This document shows, piece by piece, positions 36,024-48,989 of a stretch of DNA of 64,000 nucleotides. Within the stretch, counting starts at the first letter, position 1; each line of letters opens with the position of its first letter. Position numbers and translations under genes: made by a program. The DNA is from Hydractinia symbiolongicarpus (Eukaryota; Cnidaria; Hydrozoa; Anthoathecata; Hydractiniidae): contig NC_079876.1 in assembly GCF_029227915.1 (NCBI RefSeq), positions 22,198,001 through 22,262,000 of the forward strand, read 5' to 3'. Under the pieces are notes generated by a model. It was not told the origin of the DNA, ran no database searches, and saw nothing but the letters and a program-made list of their open reading frames with translations.

Positions 36024-39000
36024 TAAGATCATGGCACGATGGAACAGGACTTGAGACGTCGTAGTGCATTGAGTGTAGGAGGAATAGACCGATGTTAACC
36101 TGCGGAAGTACGTGGAACCACGTGTTATACGTGTAAGGCATTTATTATGTGGTAGAAGGTCATATAACAGCCCTTAGAGGCCTCTACACGTAGTTCACTG
36201 TGCCGTAAGACCATTGCGCGATGGAAACTGTCTTGAGACGTCGTAGTCCATTGACAGTGGAAGGAATAGACGGATGGTAACCTGCGGAAGTACGTGGAAC
36301 CACGTGATTTACGTGTAAGGCTTTTATTAGGTGTTAAAAGGTCATATAACAGCCCTTAGAGGCCTCTACACGTAGTTCACTGCGTTGTAAGATCATGGCA
36401 CGATGGAAAAGGACTTGAGACATCGTAGTCCATTGAGTGTAGGAGGAATAGACCGATGTCAACATGCGAAAGTACGTTTAACCTCGTGACTTACGTGTAA
36501 GGCTTTTATTAGGTGGTAAAAGGTCATCTAACAGCCCTTAGAGGTCTCTACACGTAGTTCACTGTGTTGTGAGACAATGGCGCACAGGAAAACGACTTGA
36601 GACGTCGTAGTCCATTGAGAGTGGAAGAAATAGACCTATGGTAACCTCCGAAAGTACGTGGAACCACGTGATTTACGTGTAAGGCTTTTATTAGGCGGTA
36701 AAAGGTCATATAACAGCCCTTAGAGGCCTCTCTACACGTAGTTCACTGCGCTTTAAGATCATGGCACGATGGAACAGGACTTGAGACGGCGTAGTGCATT
36801 GAGTGTAGGAGGAATATACCAATGTTAACCTGCGGAAGTATGTGAAACTACGTGATTTACGTTTACCACCTTTGTTAGGCGTCAAAAGGCCATATAACAG
36901 CCCTTAGAGGCCTCTACAAGTAGTTCACTGGGTTGTAAGATCATGGCACGATGGAAAAGGACTTGAGACGTCGTAGTCAATTGAATGTAGGAGGAATAGA
37001 CCGATGTTAACCTGCGGAAGTACGTCAAACCTCGTGATTAACATGTAAGGCTTTTATTACGTAGTAAAAGGTCATATAACAGCCCTTAGAGGCCTCTACA
37101 CGTAGTTCACAGCGTTGTAAGATCATGGCACGATGGAAAAAGACTTGAGACATCGTAGTCCATTGAGTGTAGGAGGAATAGACCGATGTCAACATGCGAA
37201 AGTACGTGGAACCTTGTGACTTACGTGTAAGGCTTTTATTAGGTGGTAAAAGGTCATCTAACAGCCCTTAGAGGTCTCTACACGTAGTTCACTGTGTTGT
37301 GAGACAATGGCGCGCAGGAAAACGACTTGAGACGTCGTAGTCCATTGAGAGTGGAAGAAATAGACCTATGGTAACCTCCGAAAGTACGTGGAACCACGTG
37401 ATTTACGTGTAAGGCTTTTATTAGGCGGTAAAAGGTCATATAACAGCCCTTAGAGGCCTCTCTACACGTAGTTCACTGCGCTGTAAGATCATGGCACGAT
37501 GGAACAGGACTTGAGACGGCGTAGTGCATTGAGTGTAGGAGGAATATACCAATGTTAACCTGCGGAAGTATGTGAAACTACGTGATTTACGTTTACCACC
37601 TTTGTTAGGCGTCAAAAGGCCATATAACAGCCCTTAGAGGCCTCTACAAGTAGTTCACTGGGTTGTAAGATCATGGCACGATGGAAAAGGACTTGAGACG
37701 TCGTAGTCAATTGAATGTAGGAGGAATAGACCGATGTTAACCTGCGGAAGTACGTCAAACCTCGTGATTAACATGTAAGGCTTTTATTACGTAGTAAAAG
37801 GTCATATAACAGCCCTTAGAGGCCTCTACACGTAGTTCACTGCGTTGTAAGATTATGGCACGATGGAACAGGACTTGAAACGTCGTAGTGCATTGAGTGT
37901 AGGAGGAATAGACCGATGTTAACCTGCGGAAGTACGTGGAACCACGTGATATACGTGTAAGGCATTTATTATGTGGTAGAAGGTCATATAACAGCCCTTA
38001 GAGGCCTCTACAAGTAGTAGACTGTGCTGTAAGACCATGGCGCGATGAAAAGCGACTTGAGACGTCGTGGTCCATTGAGTGTAGGAGGAATAGACCGATG
38101 TCAACATGCGAAAGTACGTGGAACCTCGTGACTTACGTGTAAGGCTTTTATTAGGTGGTAAAAGGTCATCTAACAGCCCTTAGAGGTCTCTACACGTAGT
38201 TCACTGTGTTGTGAGACCATGGCGCGCAGGAAAACGACTTGAGACGTCGTAGTCCATTGAGAGTGGAAGAAATAGACCTATGGTAACCTCCGAAAGTACG
38301 TGGAACCACGTGATTTACGTGTAAAGCTTTTATTAGGCGGTAAAAGGTCATATAACAGCCCTTAGAGGCCTCTCTACACGTAGTTCACTGCGCTGTAAGA
38401 TCATGGCACGATGGAACAGGACTTGAGACGGCGTAGTGCATTGAGTGTAGGAGGAATATACCAATGTTAACCTGCGGAAGTATGTGAAACTACGTGATTT
38501 ACGTTTACCACCTTTGTTAGGCGTCAAAAAGCCATATAACAGCCCTTAGAGGCCTCTACAAGTAGTTCACTGGGTTGTAAGATCATGGCACGATGGAAAA
38601 GGACTTGAGACGTCGTAGTCCATTGAATGTAGGAGGAATAGACCGATGTTAACCTGCGGAAGTACGTCAAACCTTGTGATTAACATGTAAGGCTTTTATT
38701 ACGTAGTAAAAGGTCATATAACAGCCCTTAGCGACCTCTACACGTAGTTCACTGGGCTGTAAGACCATGGCGCGATGGAAAGTGTCTTGAAACGTCGTAG
38801 TCCATTGAGAGTGGAAGGAATAGACCGATGGTAACCTGCGGAAGTACGTGGAGACACGTGATTTACGTGTAAAGAATTTATTAGGCGGTAAAAGGTCAAA
38901 TAACAGCCCTTAGAGGCCTCTACACGTAGTTCACTGCGTTGTAAGATCATGGCACGATGGAACAGGACTTGAGACGTCGTAGTGCATTGAGTGTAGGAGG

Positions 39001-40388
39001 AATAGACCGATGTTAACATGCGGAAGTACGTGGAACCACGTGATATACGTGTAAGGCATTTATTATGTGGTAAAAGGTCATATAACAGCCCTTAGAGGCC
39101 TCTACAAGTAGTAGACTGTGCTGTAAGACCATGGCGCGATGGAAAGCGACTTGAGACGTCGTGGTCCATTGAGAGTGGAAGGAATAGACCCATGTTAACC
39201 TGCGCAGACACGTCGAACCTCGTGATTAACGTGTAAGGCTTTTATTTGGTGGTAAAAAGTCTTATAACAGCGCTTAGAGGCCCCCACACGTAGTTCATTG
39301 TGTTGTAAGACAATGGCGCGTTGGAAAACGAGTTGAAACGTCGTAGACCAGTGCGTGTAGAAGGAATAGACCGATGTTTACCTGGGCTAGCACATGGAAC
39401 CACATGTTTTTCGTGTAAGTCTTTTATTAGGTGGTAAAAGGTCATATAACAGCCCTTAGAGGCCTCTACACGTAGTTCACTGTGCTGTAAGACCATGGCG
39501 CGATGGAAAGCGACTTGAGACGTCGTGGTCCTTTGAGAGAGGAAGGAATAGACCGATGGTAACCTGCGTAGACACGGTAAACCACGTGTTTTAGGTGTAA
39601 GGCCTATATTTGGCAACCAGAGGCCATGTAACAGACCTTAGAGGCCTTTACACGGAGTTCACTGCGTTGTAAGCTCATGGCACAATGGAAAAGGACTTCA
39701 GACGCCGTAGTCCAGTGAGTGTAGAAGGAATAGCCCGATGTTAACCTCGGCTAACACATGGAACCAAATGTTTTAGGTGTAAGACTTTTATTAGGAGGTA
39801 AAAGGTCTTATAACAGCGCTTAGAGGCCCCCACACGTAGTTCACTGTGTTGTAAGATCATGGCGCGTTGGAAAACGAGTTGAAACGTCGTAGACCAGTGC
39901 GTGTAGAAGGAATAGACCGATGTTTACCTGGGCTAGCACATGGAACCACATGTTTTTCGTGTAAGTCTTTTATTAGGTGGTATAAGGTCATATAACAGCT
40001 CTTAGAGGCCTCTACACGTAGGTCACTGTGCTGTAAGACCATGGCGCGATGGAAAGCGACTTGAGACGTCGTGGTCCTTTGAGAGAGGAAGGAATAGACC
40101 GATGGTAACCTGCGCAAACACGTTAAACCACGTGTTTTAGGGGTAAGCCCTATATTTGGCAACCAGAGGCCATGTAGCAGTCCTTAGAGGCCTTTACACG
40201 TAGTTCACTGCGTTGTAAGATCATGGCACGATGCAAACGGACTTGAGACGTCGTAGTCCAGTGCGTGTAGAAGGAATAGACCGATGTTTACCTGGGCTAA
40301 CACATGGAACCACATGTTTACGTGTAAGGCTTTTATTAGGTGGTAAAAGGTCATATAACAGCCCTTAGAGTCCTCTACACGTAGTCCA
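36024..40388 (-). repeat. 24-mer HOR copy C (about 4365 bp)
   Basis: Restores the full order of A at offset 7288 bp, including the internal 4-mers deleted from B. It ends at about 40375-40390, where GTAGTCCACTG replaces GTAGTTCACTG and the sequence resumes the pattern of 27430-27620 (offset 12933 bp at 27272/40205). Confidence 0.9.
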
Positions 40389-43012
40389 CTGTGCCGTAAG
40401 ACCATGGCACGATGAAACAGGACTTGAGACGGCGTAGTGCATTGAGTGTAGGAGGAATATACCAATGTTAACCTGCGGAAGTATGTGAAACTACGTGATT
40501 TACGTTTACCACCTTTGTTAGGCGTCAAAAGGCCATATAACAGCCCTTTGAGGCCTCTACAAGTAGTTCACTGGGTTGTAAGATCATGGCACGATGGAAA
40601 AGGACTTGAGACGTCGTAGTCCATTGAATGTAGGAGGAATAGACCGATGTTAACCTGCGGAAGTACGTCAAACCTCGTGATTAACATGTAAGGCTTTTAT
40701 TAGGTAGTAAAATGTCATATATCAGCCCTTAGAGACCTCTACACGTAGTTCACTGGGCTGTAAGACCATGGCGCGATGGAAAGTGTCTTGAATCGTCGTA
40801 GTATATTGAGAGTGGAAGGATTAGACCGATGGTAACCTGCGGAAGTACGTGGAGACACGTGATTTACGTGTAAAGAATTTATTAGGCGGTAAAAGGTCAT
40901 ATAACAGCCCTTAGAGGCCTCTACACGTAGTTCACTGCGTTGTAAGATCATGGCACGATGGAACAGGACTTGAGACGTCGTAGTGCATTGAGTGTAGGAG
41001 GAATAGACCGATGTTAACCTGCGGAAGTACGTGGAACAACGTGATATACGTGTAAGGCATTTATTATGTGGTAGAAGGTCATATAACAGCCCTTAGAGGC
41101 CTCTACAAGTAGTAGACTGTGCTGTAAGACCATGGCGCGATCAAAAGCGACTTGAGACGTCGTGGTCCATTGAGAGTGGAAGGAATAGACCCATGGTAAC
41201 CTGCGCAGACACGTCGAACCTTGTGATTAACGTGTAAGGCTTTTATTTGGTGGTAAAAGGTCTTATAACAGCGCTTAGAGGACCCCACACGTAGTTCACT
41301 GTCTTTTATTAGGTGGTAAAAGGTCATATAACAGCTCTTAGAGGTCTCTACACGTAGTTCACTGTGCTGTAAGACCATGGCGCGATGGAAAGCGACTTGA
41401 GACGTCGTGGTCCTTTGAGAGAGGAAGGAATAGACCGATGGTAACCTGCGCAGACACGGTAACCCACGTGTTTTAGGTGTAAGGCCTATATTTGGCAACC
41501 AGAGGCCATGTAACAGTCCTTAGAGGTCTTTACACGGAGTTCACTGCGTTGTAAGATCATGGCACAATGGAAAAGGACTTCAGACGCCGTAGTCCAGTGA
41601 GTGTAGAAGGAATAGCCCGATGTTAACCTCGGCTAACACATGGAACCAAATGTTTTAGGTGTAAGACTTTTATTAGGAGGTAAAAGGTCTTATAACAGCG
41701 CTTAGAGGCCCCCACACGTAGTTCACTGTGTTGTAAGATCATGGCGCGTTGGAAAACGAGTTGAAACGTCGTAGACCAGTGCGTGTAGAAGGAATAGACC
41801 GATGTATTCCTGGGCTAGCACATGGAACCACATGTTTTTCGTGTAAGTCTTTTATTAGGTGGTATAAGGTCATATAACAGCTCTTAGAGGCCTCTACACG
41901 TAGTTCACTGTGCTGTAAGACCATGGCGCGATGGAAAGCGACTTGAGACGTCGTGGTCCTTTGAGAGAGGAAGGAATAGACCAATGGTAACCTGCGCAGA
42001 CACGTCTAACCACGTGTTTTAGGTGTAAAGCCTATATTAGGCGGCAAGAGGCTATATAACAGTCCTTAGAGGCCTTTACACGTAGTTCACTGCGTTGTAA
42101 GATCATGGCGCCATGAGAAACGACTTGAAATGTCGTAGTCCAGTGAGTGTAGAAGGAATAGACCGATGTTTACCTGGGCTACACATGGAACCACATGTTT
42201 TTCGTGTAAGTCTTTTATTAGGTGGTAAAAGGTCATATAACAGCCCTTAGAGGCCTCTACACGTAGTTCACTGTGTTGTGAGACCATGGCGGCGGGCAAA
42301 CGACTTGACATGTCGTAGTCCATTAAGAGTGGGAGGAACATACTGATGGACAACTGCGCAGGCACGTGGAACCACGTGATTTACGTGTAAAGCCTTTATT
42401 AGGCGGCAAGAGGCCATATAACAATCTTTATAGGTCTCTACACGTAGTTCACTGTGTTGTAAGAACATGGCACGATGGAAGATGACTTGAGACGCCGTTG
42501 TCCAGTGAGTGTAGAAGGAATAGACCGATGTTGACCTGGGCTAAAACATGGAACCAAATTTTTTACGTGTAAGACTTTTATTACGAGGTAAAAGGTCATA
42601 TAACAGCGCCTAGAGGCCTCTGCACGTAGTTCACTTTGTTTTAAGATCATGGCGCGCCGGAAAGCGACTTGAGACGTCGTAGGTCATTGAGAGTGGAAGG
42701 AATAGACCAATGGTAACCTGCGCAGACACGTTTAACCACGTGTTTTAGGTGTAAGGCCTATATTAGGCGGCAAGAGGCTATATAACAGTCCTTAGAGGTC
42801 TTTACACGTAGTTCACTGCGTTGTAAGATCATGGCGCGATGGAAAGCGACTTGAGACGTCGTGGTCCGTTGAGAGTGGAAGGAATATACTGATGGTAAAC
42901 TGTGCAGGTACGTGGACTTACGTAATTTACGTGTAAAGACTTCATTATGCGGTAAAAGGTCATATAACAGCCCTTAGAGGCCTCTACACGTAGTTCACTG
43001 TGATGTAAGGCC
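40389..43012 (-). repeat. Transition from homogenised core to mixed monomers
   Basis: About 14 monomers that begin like the core (40739-41100 resembles 31450-31800) and become increasingly individual to the right. They include the only strongly truncated monomer of the window (41277-41339) and a monomer missing two bases in GGGCTACACATGG near 42178. Several monomers from 42.3 kb on are types typical of the right-hand domain. Confidence 0.75.
41277..41339 (-). repeat. Truncated 63 bp monomer
   Basis: Successive AGAGG landmarks lie at 41277 and 41340, only 63 bp apart instead of 182, so 119 bp are missing. The joint reads TTCACTGTCTTTTATTAGG, with GT common to both edges (TTCACTGTG and GTAAGTCTTTT). 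Unlike the other deletions it is not a multiple of the monomer and shifts the register of everything after it. Confidence 0.88.
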
Positions 43013-44998
43013 ATGGCGCGATGGAAAGCGACTTGAGACGTCGTGGTCCGTTGAGAGTGGAAGGAATAGACCGATGGTAACCTGCGCAGACACGTCAAAC
43101 CACGTGTTTTAGGTGTAAGGCCTGTATTAGGCGGCAAAAGGCTATATGACAATCTTTAGAGGCCTCTACACGTAGTTCACTGAGTTGTAAGACCATGGCA
43201 CGATGGAAAAGGACTTGAGACGTCGTAGTCCATTAATTTTAGGAGGAAGAGACCGATGTTAACCTGCGGAAATACGTGGAACCACATGTTTTACGTGTAA
43301 GGCTTTTATTCAGGTGGTAAAAGGTCGCATAACAGCCCTTAGAGGTCTCTACACGTAGTTCATTGTGCTGTAAGACCATGGGCGATGAAAAGCGACTTGA
43401 CACGTCGTGGTCCATTGAGAGTGGAAGGAATAGACCGATGGCAACCTGCGCAGACACGTCTAACCACGTGTTTTAGGTGTAAGGCCTATATTAGCCGGCA
43501 AGAGGCCATATAACAGTCCTTGGAGGCCTTTACACGTAGTTCACTGCGTTGTAAGATCATGGCACCATGGAAAAGGACTTGAGACGTCGTATTCCAGTGA
43601 GTGTAGGAGGAATAGACCGATGTTAACCTGCAAAAGTATGTGGAACTACATGATTTACGTGTAACACCTTTATTAAGCGTCAAAAAGCCACATAACAATC
43701 TTTAGAGGACTCTACACATAGTTCACTGTGTTGTAAGACCATGGCGCGATGGAAAGCGACTTGAGACGTCGTGGTCCTTTGAGAGAGGAAGGAATAGACC
43801 GATGATAACCTGCGCAGACACGTCGAACCACGTGTTTTAGGTGTAAAGCCTATATTTGGCAACCAGAGGCCATGTAACAGTCCTTAGAGGCCTTTACACG
43901 GAGTTCACTGCGTTGTAAGATCATGGCACGATGGAAAAGGACTTGAGACGTCGTAGTCCATTGAGTGCAGGAGGAATAGACCGATGTTAACCTGCGGAAA
44001 TATTTGGAACCACGTGATTTACGTGTAACACCTTTATTACGCGTCAAAAGGCCATATAACAGACTTTAGAAGCGTCTACACGTAGTTCACTGAGTTGTAA
44101 GACCATGGCACGATGAAAAAGGACTTAAGACGTCGTAGTCCATTGGGAGTAGGAGGAATAGACCGATGTTAACCTGCTCAGGCATGTTGAGACACGTGAA
44201 TTACGTGTAAAGCCTTTATTAGGCAGCAAGAGGCCATATAACAACCTTTAGAGGTCTCTACACATAGTTCACTGTGTTGTAAGACCATGCCGCGATGGAA
44301 AATGAGTTCAAACTTCGTAGTCCAGTGAGTGTAGAAGGAATAGACCGATGTTTACCTGGGCTAACACATGGAACCACATGTTTTACGTGTAAGGCTTTTA
44401 AAAGGGGGTAAAAGGTCATATAACAGCCCTTAGACGCTTCTACACGTAGTTTACTGCGTTGTAAGATCATGGCACAATAGAAAAGGACTTGAGACGCCGT
44501 AGTTCAGTGAGTGTAGAGGAATAGACCGATGTTAACCTGGGCTAACACATGGAACCAAATGTTTTAGGTGTAAGACTTTTATTAGGAGGTAAAAGGTCTT
44601 ATAACAGCGCTTAGAGGCCCCCACACGTAGTTCACTGTGTTGTAAGACCATGGCGCGTTGGAAAACGAGTTGAAACGTCGTAGACAAGTGAGTGTAGAAG
44701 GAATAGACCGATGTTGACCTGGGCTAGCACATGGAACCACATGTTTTTCGTGTAAGTCTTTTATTAGGTGGTAAAAGGTCATATAACAGCCCTTAGAGGC
44801 CTCCACACGTAGTTCACTGTGCTGTAAGACCATGGCGCGATGGAAAGCGACTTGAGACGTCGTGGTCCTTTCAGAGAGCAAGGAATAGACCGATGGTAAC
44901 CTGCGCAGACACGTCGAACCACGTGTTTTAGGTGTAAGGCCTATATTTGGCAACCAGAGGCTATATAACAATCTTTAGAGGTCTCTACACATAGTTCA
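43013..44998 (-). repeat. 11-mer segment, copy 1
   Basis: Matches 47003-48988 with a constant offset of 3990 bp (checked at 43239, 43486, 43850, 44258 and 44582) at very high identity. The copies are not adjacent; about 2.0 kb lies between them. Shared rarities include GGAGGAAGAGACCG near 43240 and a run AAAAGGGGGTAAAAGG near 44400. Confidence 0.9.
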
Positions 44999-47002
44999 CA
45001 GTGTTGTAAGACCATGGCGCGATGGAAAATGAGTTCAAACTTCGTAGTCCAGTGAGTGTAGAAAGAATAGACCGATGTTTACCTAGGCTAACACATGGAA
45101 CCACATGTTTTACGTGTAAGGCTTTTAATAGGTGGTAATAGGTCATATAACAGCCCTTAGACGCTTCTACACGTAGTTCACTGCGTTGTAAGATCATGGC
45201 ACGATTGAAAAGGACTTGAGACGTCGTAGTCCATTGAGTGTAGGAGGAATAGACCGATGTTAACCTGGGGAAGTACATGGAACCTCGTCATTTACGTGTA
45301 AGGCTTTTATTAGGTGGTAAAAGGTCATACCACAGTCCCTAGAGGCCTCTACACGGAGTTCACTGTGCTGTAAGACCATGGCGCGATGGAGAGCGTCTTA
45401 AGACGTCGTAGTCTATTGAGAGTGGAAGAAATATACTGATGGTAAACTGTGCAGGAACGTGGAGCCACGTGATTTACGTGTAAAGCTTTTATTTGGCAGC
45501 AAGAGGCCATATAACAATCTTTAGAGATCTCTACACATACTTCACTGTGTTGTAAGACCATGGCGCGATGGAAAATTCGTAGTCCATTGATGTAGGAGGA
45601 ATAGACAGATGTTAACCTGCTCAGGCACGTGGAAACACGTGATTCACGTGTAAAGCCTTTATTACGGGGTAAAAGGCCATATAACAAACTTTAGAGGCCT
45701 CTACACATAGTTCACTGTGTTGTAAGACCATGGTGCGATGGAAAATGAGTTCAAACGTCGTATTCCAGTGAATGTAGAAGGAATAGACCGATGTTAACCT
45801 GCGCAAGAATGTGGAATCACGTGATTTACGTGTAAGTCCTTTATTAGGCGGCAAGAGGCCATATAACAATCTTTATAGGTCTCTACACGTAGTTCACTGT
45901 GTTGTAAGAACACGGCGCGATGGAAGTAACTTGAGACGCCGTAGTCCAGTGAGTGTAGAAGGAATAACCCGATGGTAACCTGCGCAGGCATGTGGAACCA
46001 CGTGATTTACGTGTGAAGAATTTATTAGGCGCTAAAAGGTTATATAACAGCCCTTAGAGACCTCCACACGTAGTTCACTGTGTTTTAAGACCATGGTGCG
46101 CCGAAAAGCGACTTGAGACGTGGTAGGTCATTGAGAGTGGAAGGAATAGAACGATGGTAACCTGCGCAGACGCGTCGACCTACGTGTTTTAGGTGTAAGG
46201 CTTTTATTAGGTGGCAAGTGTCCATATAACAGTCCTTAGAGGCCTTTACACGTCGTTCACTGCGTTGTAAGATCATGGCACGATGGAAAGCGACTTGAGA
46301 GGTCGTAGTCCATTGAGAGTAGGAGGAATAGACCGATGTTAACCTGCAGAAATACGTGGAACCACGCGATTTACGTGTAAAGCCTTTATTAGGCGTCAAA
46401 AGGCCATATAACAGTGTTTAGAGGCCTCCACACGTAGTTCACTGTGTTTCAAGACCATGGCGCAATGGAAAACGACTTGAAACGTCGTAGTCCAGTGCGC
46501 GTAGAAGGAATAGACCGATGTTTACCTGGGCTAACACATGGATCCGCATGTTTTACATGTAAGGCTTTTATTAGGTGGTAAAAGGTCATATATCAGCCCT
46601 TAGAGGCCTCTATACGTAGTTCACATTGTTGTGATACCAAGGCGCGCCGGAAAACTACTTGACACGTCGTAGTCCATTGAGAGTGGAAGAAATATACTGA
46701 TGGTAAACTGTGCAGGTACGTGGAGCCACGTGATTTACGTGTAAAGAATTTATTAGGCGCTAAAAGGTCATATAACAGCCCTTAAAAGCCTTTACATGTA
46801 GTTCACTGCGTTGTAAGATCATGGCACGATGGAAAGCGACTTGAGACGTCGTAGTGCATTGAGTGTAGAAAGAATAGACCGATGTTTACCTGGGCTAACG
46901 CATGGAACCACATGTTTTACGTGTAAGGCTTTTAATATGTCGTAAAAGGTCATATGACAGCTCTTAGAGGCCTCTACACGTAGTTCACTTTGTTGTAAGA
47001 CC
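44999..47002 (-). repeat. Interval between the 11-mer copies
   Basis: Eleven monomers, mostly with paralogues further right. The segment up to 45390 matches 52590-52989 (offset 7599 bp) and 45741-46428 matches 52988-53676 (offset 7247-7248 bp). The two monomers between 45390 and 45740 are absent from the other copy. One of them carries a deletion of roughly 12 bp (GATGGAAAATTCGTAG near 45570). Confidence 0.75.
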
Positions 47003-48988
47003 ATGGCGCGATGGAAAGCGACTTGAGACGTCGTGGTCCGTTGAGAGTGGAAGGAATAGACCGATGGTAACCTGCGCAGACACGTCAAACCACGTGTTTT
47101 AGGTGTAAGGCCTGTATTAGGCGGCAAAAGGCTATATGACAATCTTTAGAGGCCTCTACACGTAGTTCACTGAGTTGTAAGACCATGGCACGATGGAAAA
47201 GGACTTGAGACGTCGTAGTCCATTAATTTTAGGAGGAAGAGACCGATGTTAACCTGCGGAAATACGTGGAACCACATGTTTTACGTGTAAGGCTTTTATT
47301 CAGGTGGTAAAAGGTCGCATAACAGCCCTTAGAGGTCTCTACACGTAGTTCATTGTGCTGTAAGACCATGGGCGATGAAAAGCGACTTGACACGTCGTGG
47401 TCCATTGAGAGTGGAAGGAATAGACCGATGGCAACCTGCGCAGACACGTCTAACCACGTGTTTTAGGTGTAAGGCCTATATTAGCCGGCAAGAGGCCATA
47501 TAACAGTCCTTGGAGGCCTTTACACGTAGTTCACTGCGTTGTAAGATCATGGCACCATGGAAAAGGACTTGAGACGTCGTATTCCAGTGAGTGTAGGAGG
47601 AATAGACCGATGTTAACCTGCAAAAGTATGTGGAACTACATGATTTACGTGTAACACCTTTATTAAGCGTCAAAAAGCCACATAACAATCTTTAGAGGAC
47701 TCTACACATAGTTCACTGGGTTGTAAGACCATGGCGCGATGGAAAGCGACTTGAGACGTCGTGGTCCTTTGAGAGAGGAAGGAATAGACCGATGGTAACC
47801 TGCGCAGACACGTCGAACCACGTGTTTTAGGTGTAAAGTCTATATTTGGCAACCAGAGGCCATGCACAAGGCCTTAGAGGCCTTTACACGGAGTTCACTG
47901 CGTTGTAAGATCATGGCACGATGGAAAAGGACTTGAGACGTCGTAGTCCATTGAGTGCAGGAGGAATAGACCGATGTTAACCTGCGGAAATATTTGGAAC
48001 CACGTGATTTACGTGTAACACCTTTATTACGCGTCAAAAGGTCATATAACAGACTTTAGAAGCGTCTACACGTAGTTCACTGAGTTGTAAGACCATGGCA
48101 CGATGAAAAAGGACTTAAGACGTCGTAGTCCATTGGGAGTAGGAGGAATAGACCGATGTTAACCTGCTCAGGCATGTTGAAACACGTGAATTACCTGTAA
48201 AGCCTTTATTAGGCAGCAAGAGGCCATATAACAATCTTTAGAGGTCTCTACACATAGTTCACTGTGTTGTAAGACCATGCCGCGATGGAAAATGAGTTCA
48301 AACTTCGTAGTCCAGTGAGTGTAGAAGGAATAGACCGATGTTTACCTGGGCTAACACATGGAACCACATGTTTTACGTGTAAGGCTTTTAAAAGGGGGTA
48401 AAAGGTCATATAACAGCCCTTAGACGCTTCTACACGTAGTTCACTGCGTTGTAAGATCATGGCCTAATAGAAAAGGACTTGAGACGCCGTAGTTCAGTGA
48501 GTGTAGAGGAATAGACCGATGTTAACCTGGGCTAACACATGGAACCAAATGTTTTAGGTGTAAGACTTTTATTAGGAGGTAAAAGGTCTTATAACAGCGC
48601 TTAGAGGCCCCCACACGTAGTTCACTGTGTTGTAAGACCATGGCGCGTTGGAAAACGAGTTGAAACGTCGTAGACAAGTGAGTGTAGAAGGAATAGACCG
48701 ATGTTGACCTGGGCTAGCACATGGAACCACATGTTTTTCGTGTAAGTCTTTTATTAGGTGGTAAAAGGTCATATAACAGCCCTTAGAGGCCTCCACACGT
48801 AGTTCACTGTGCTGTAAGACCATGGCGCGATGGAAAGCGACTTGAGACGTCGTGGTCCTTTCAGAGAGCAAGGAATAGACCGATGGTAACCTGCGCAGAC
48901 ACGTCGAACCACGTGTTTTAGGTGTAAGGCCTATATTTGGCAACCAGAGGCTATATAACAATCTTTAGAGGTCTCTACACATAGTTCA
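47003..48988 (-). repeat. 11-mer segment, copy 2
   Basis: Near-identical copy of 43013-44998. One local difference is at about 47863-47880, where GGCCATGCACAAGGCC replaces GGCCATGTAACAGTCC. At 48988 it switches inside the ACCATG motif to the start of the 6-mer repeat, whereas copy 1 continues into 44999. Confidence 0.9.
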
Positions 48989-48989
48989 C

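Noticed and set aside
28736-40388. Copies A and C as an assembly duplication
   Set aside because: They differ at several bases, and B between them has a unique deletion, so simple duplication of reads is unlikely. Read coverage would still be needed to exclude it fully.
4700-40400. CENP-B box (TTCG....A..CGGG core)
   Set aside because: I looked at the TTCG-containing variants (for example CTTCGTAGTCCATTGAG) and found no match to the CGGG half of the motif.
41103-41498. Open frame of 131 codons and many others of 60-129 codons as possible genes
   Set aside because: They are translations of the satellite. 182 bp is not divisible by 3, so each monomer is read in a different frame, and the same peptides recur dozens of times in rotating frames on one strand, following array orientation. 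No consistent start context, domain or frame-preserving variation was seen.
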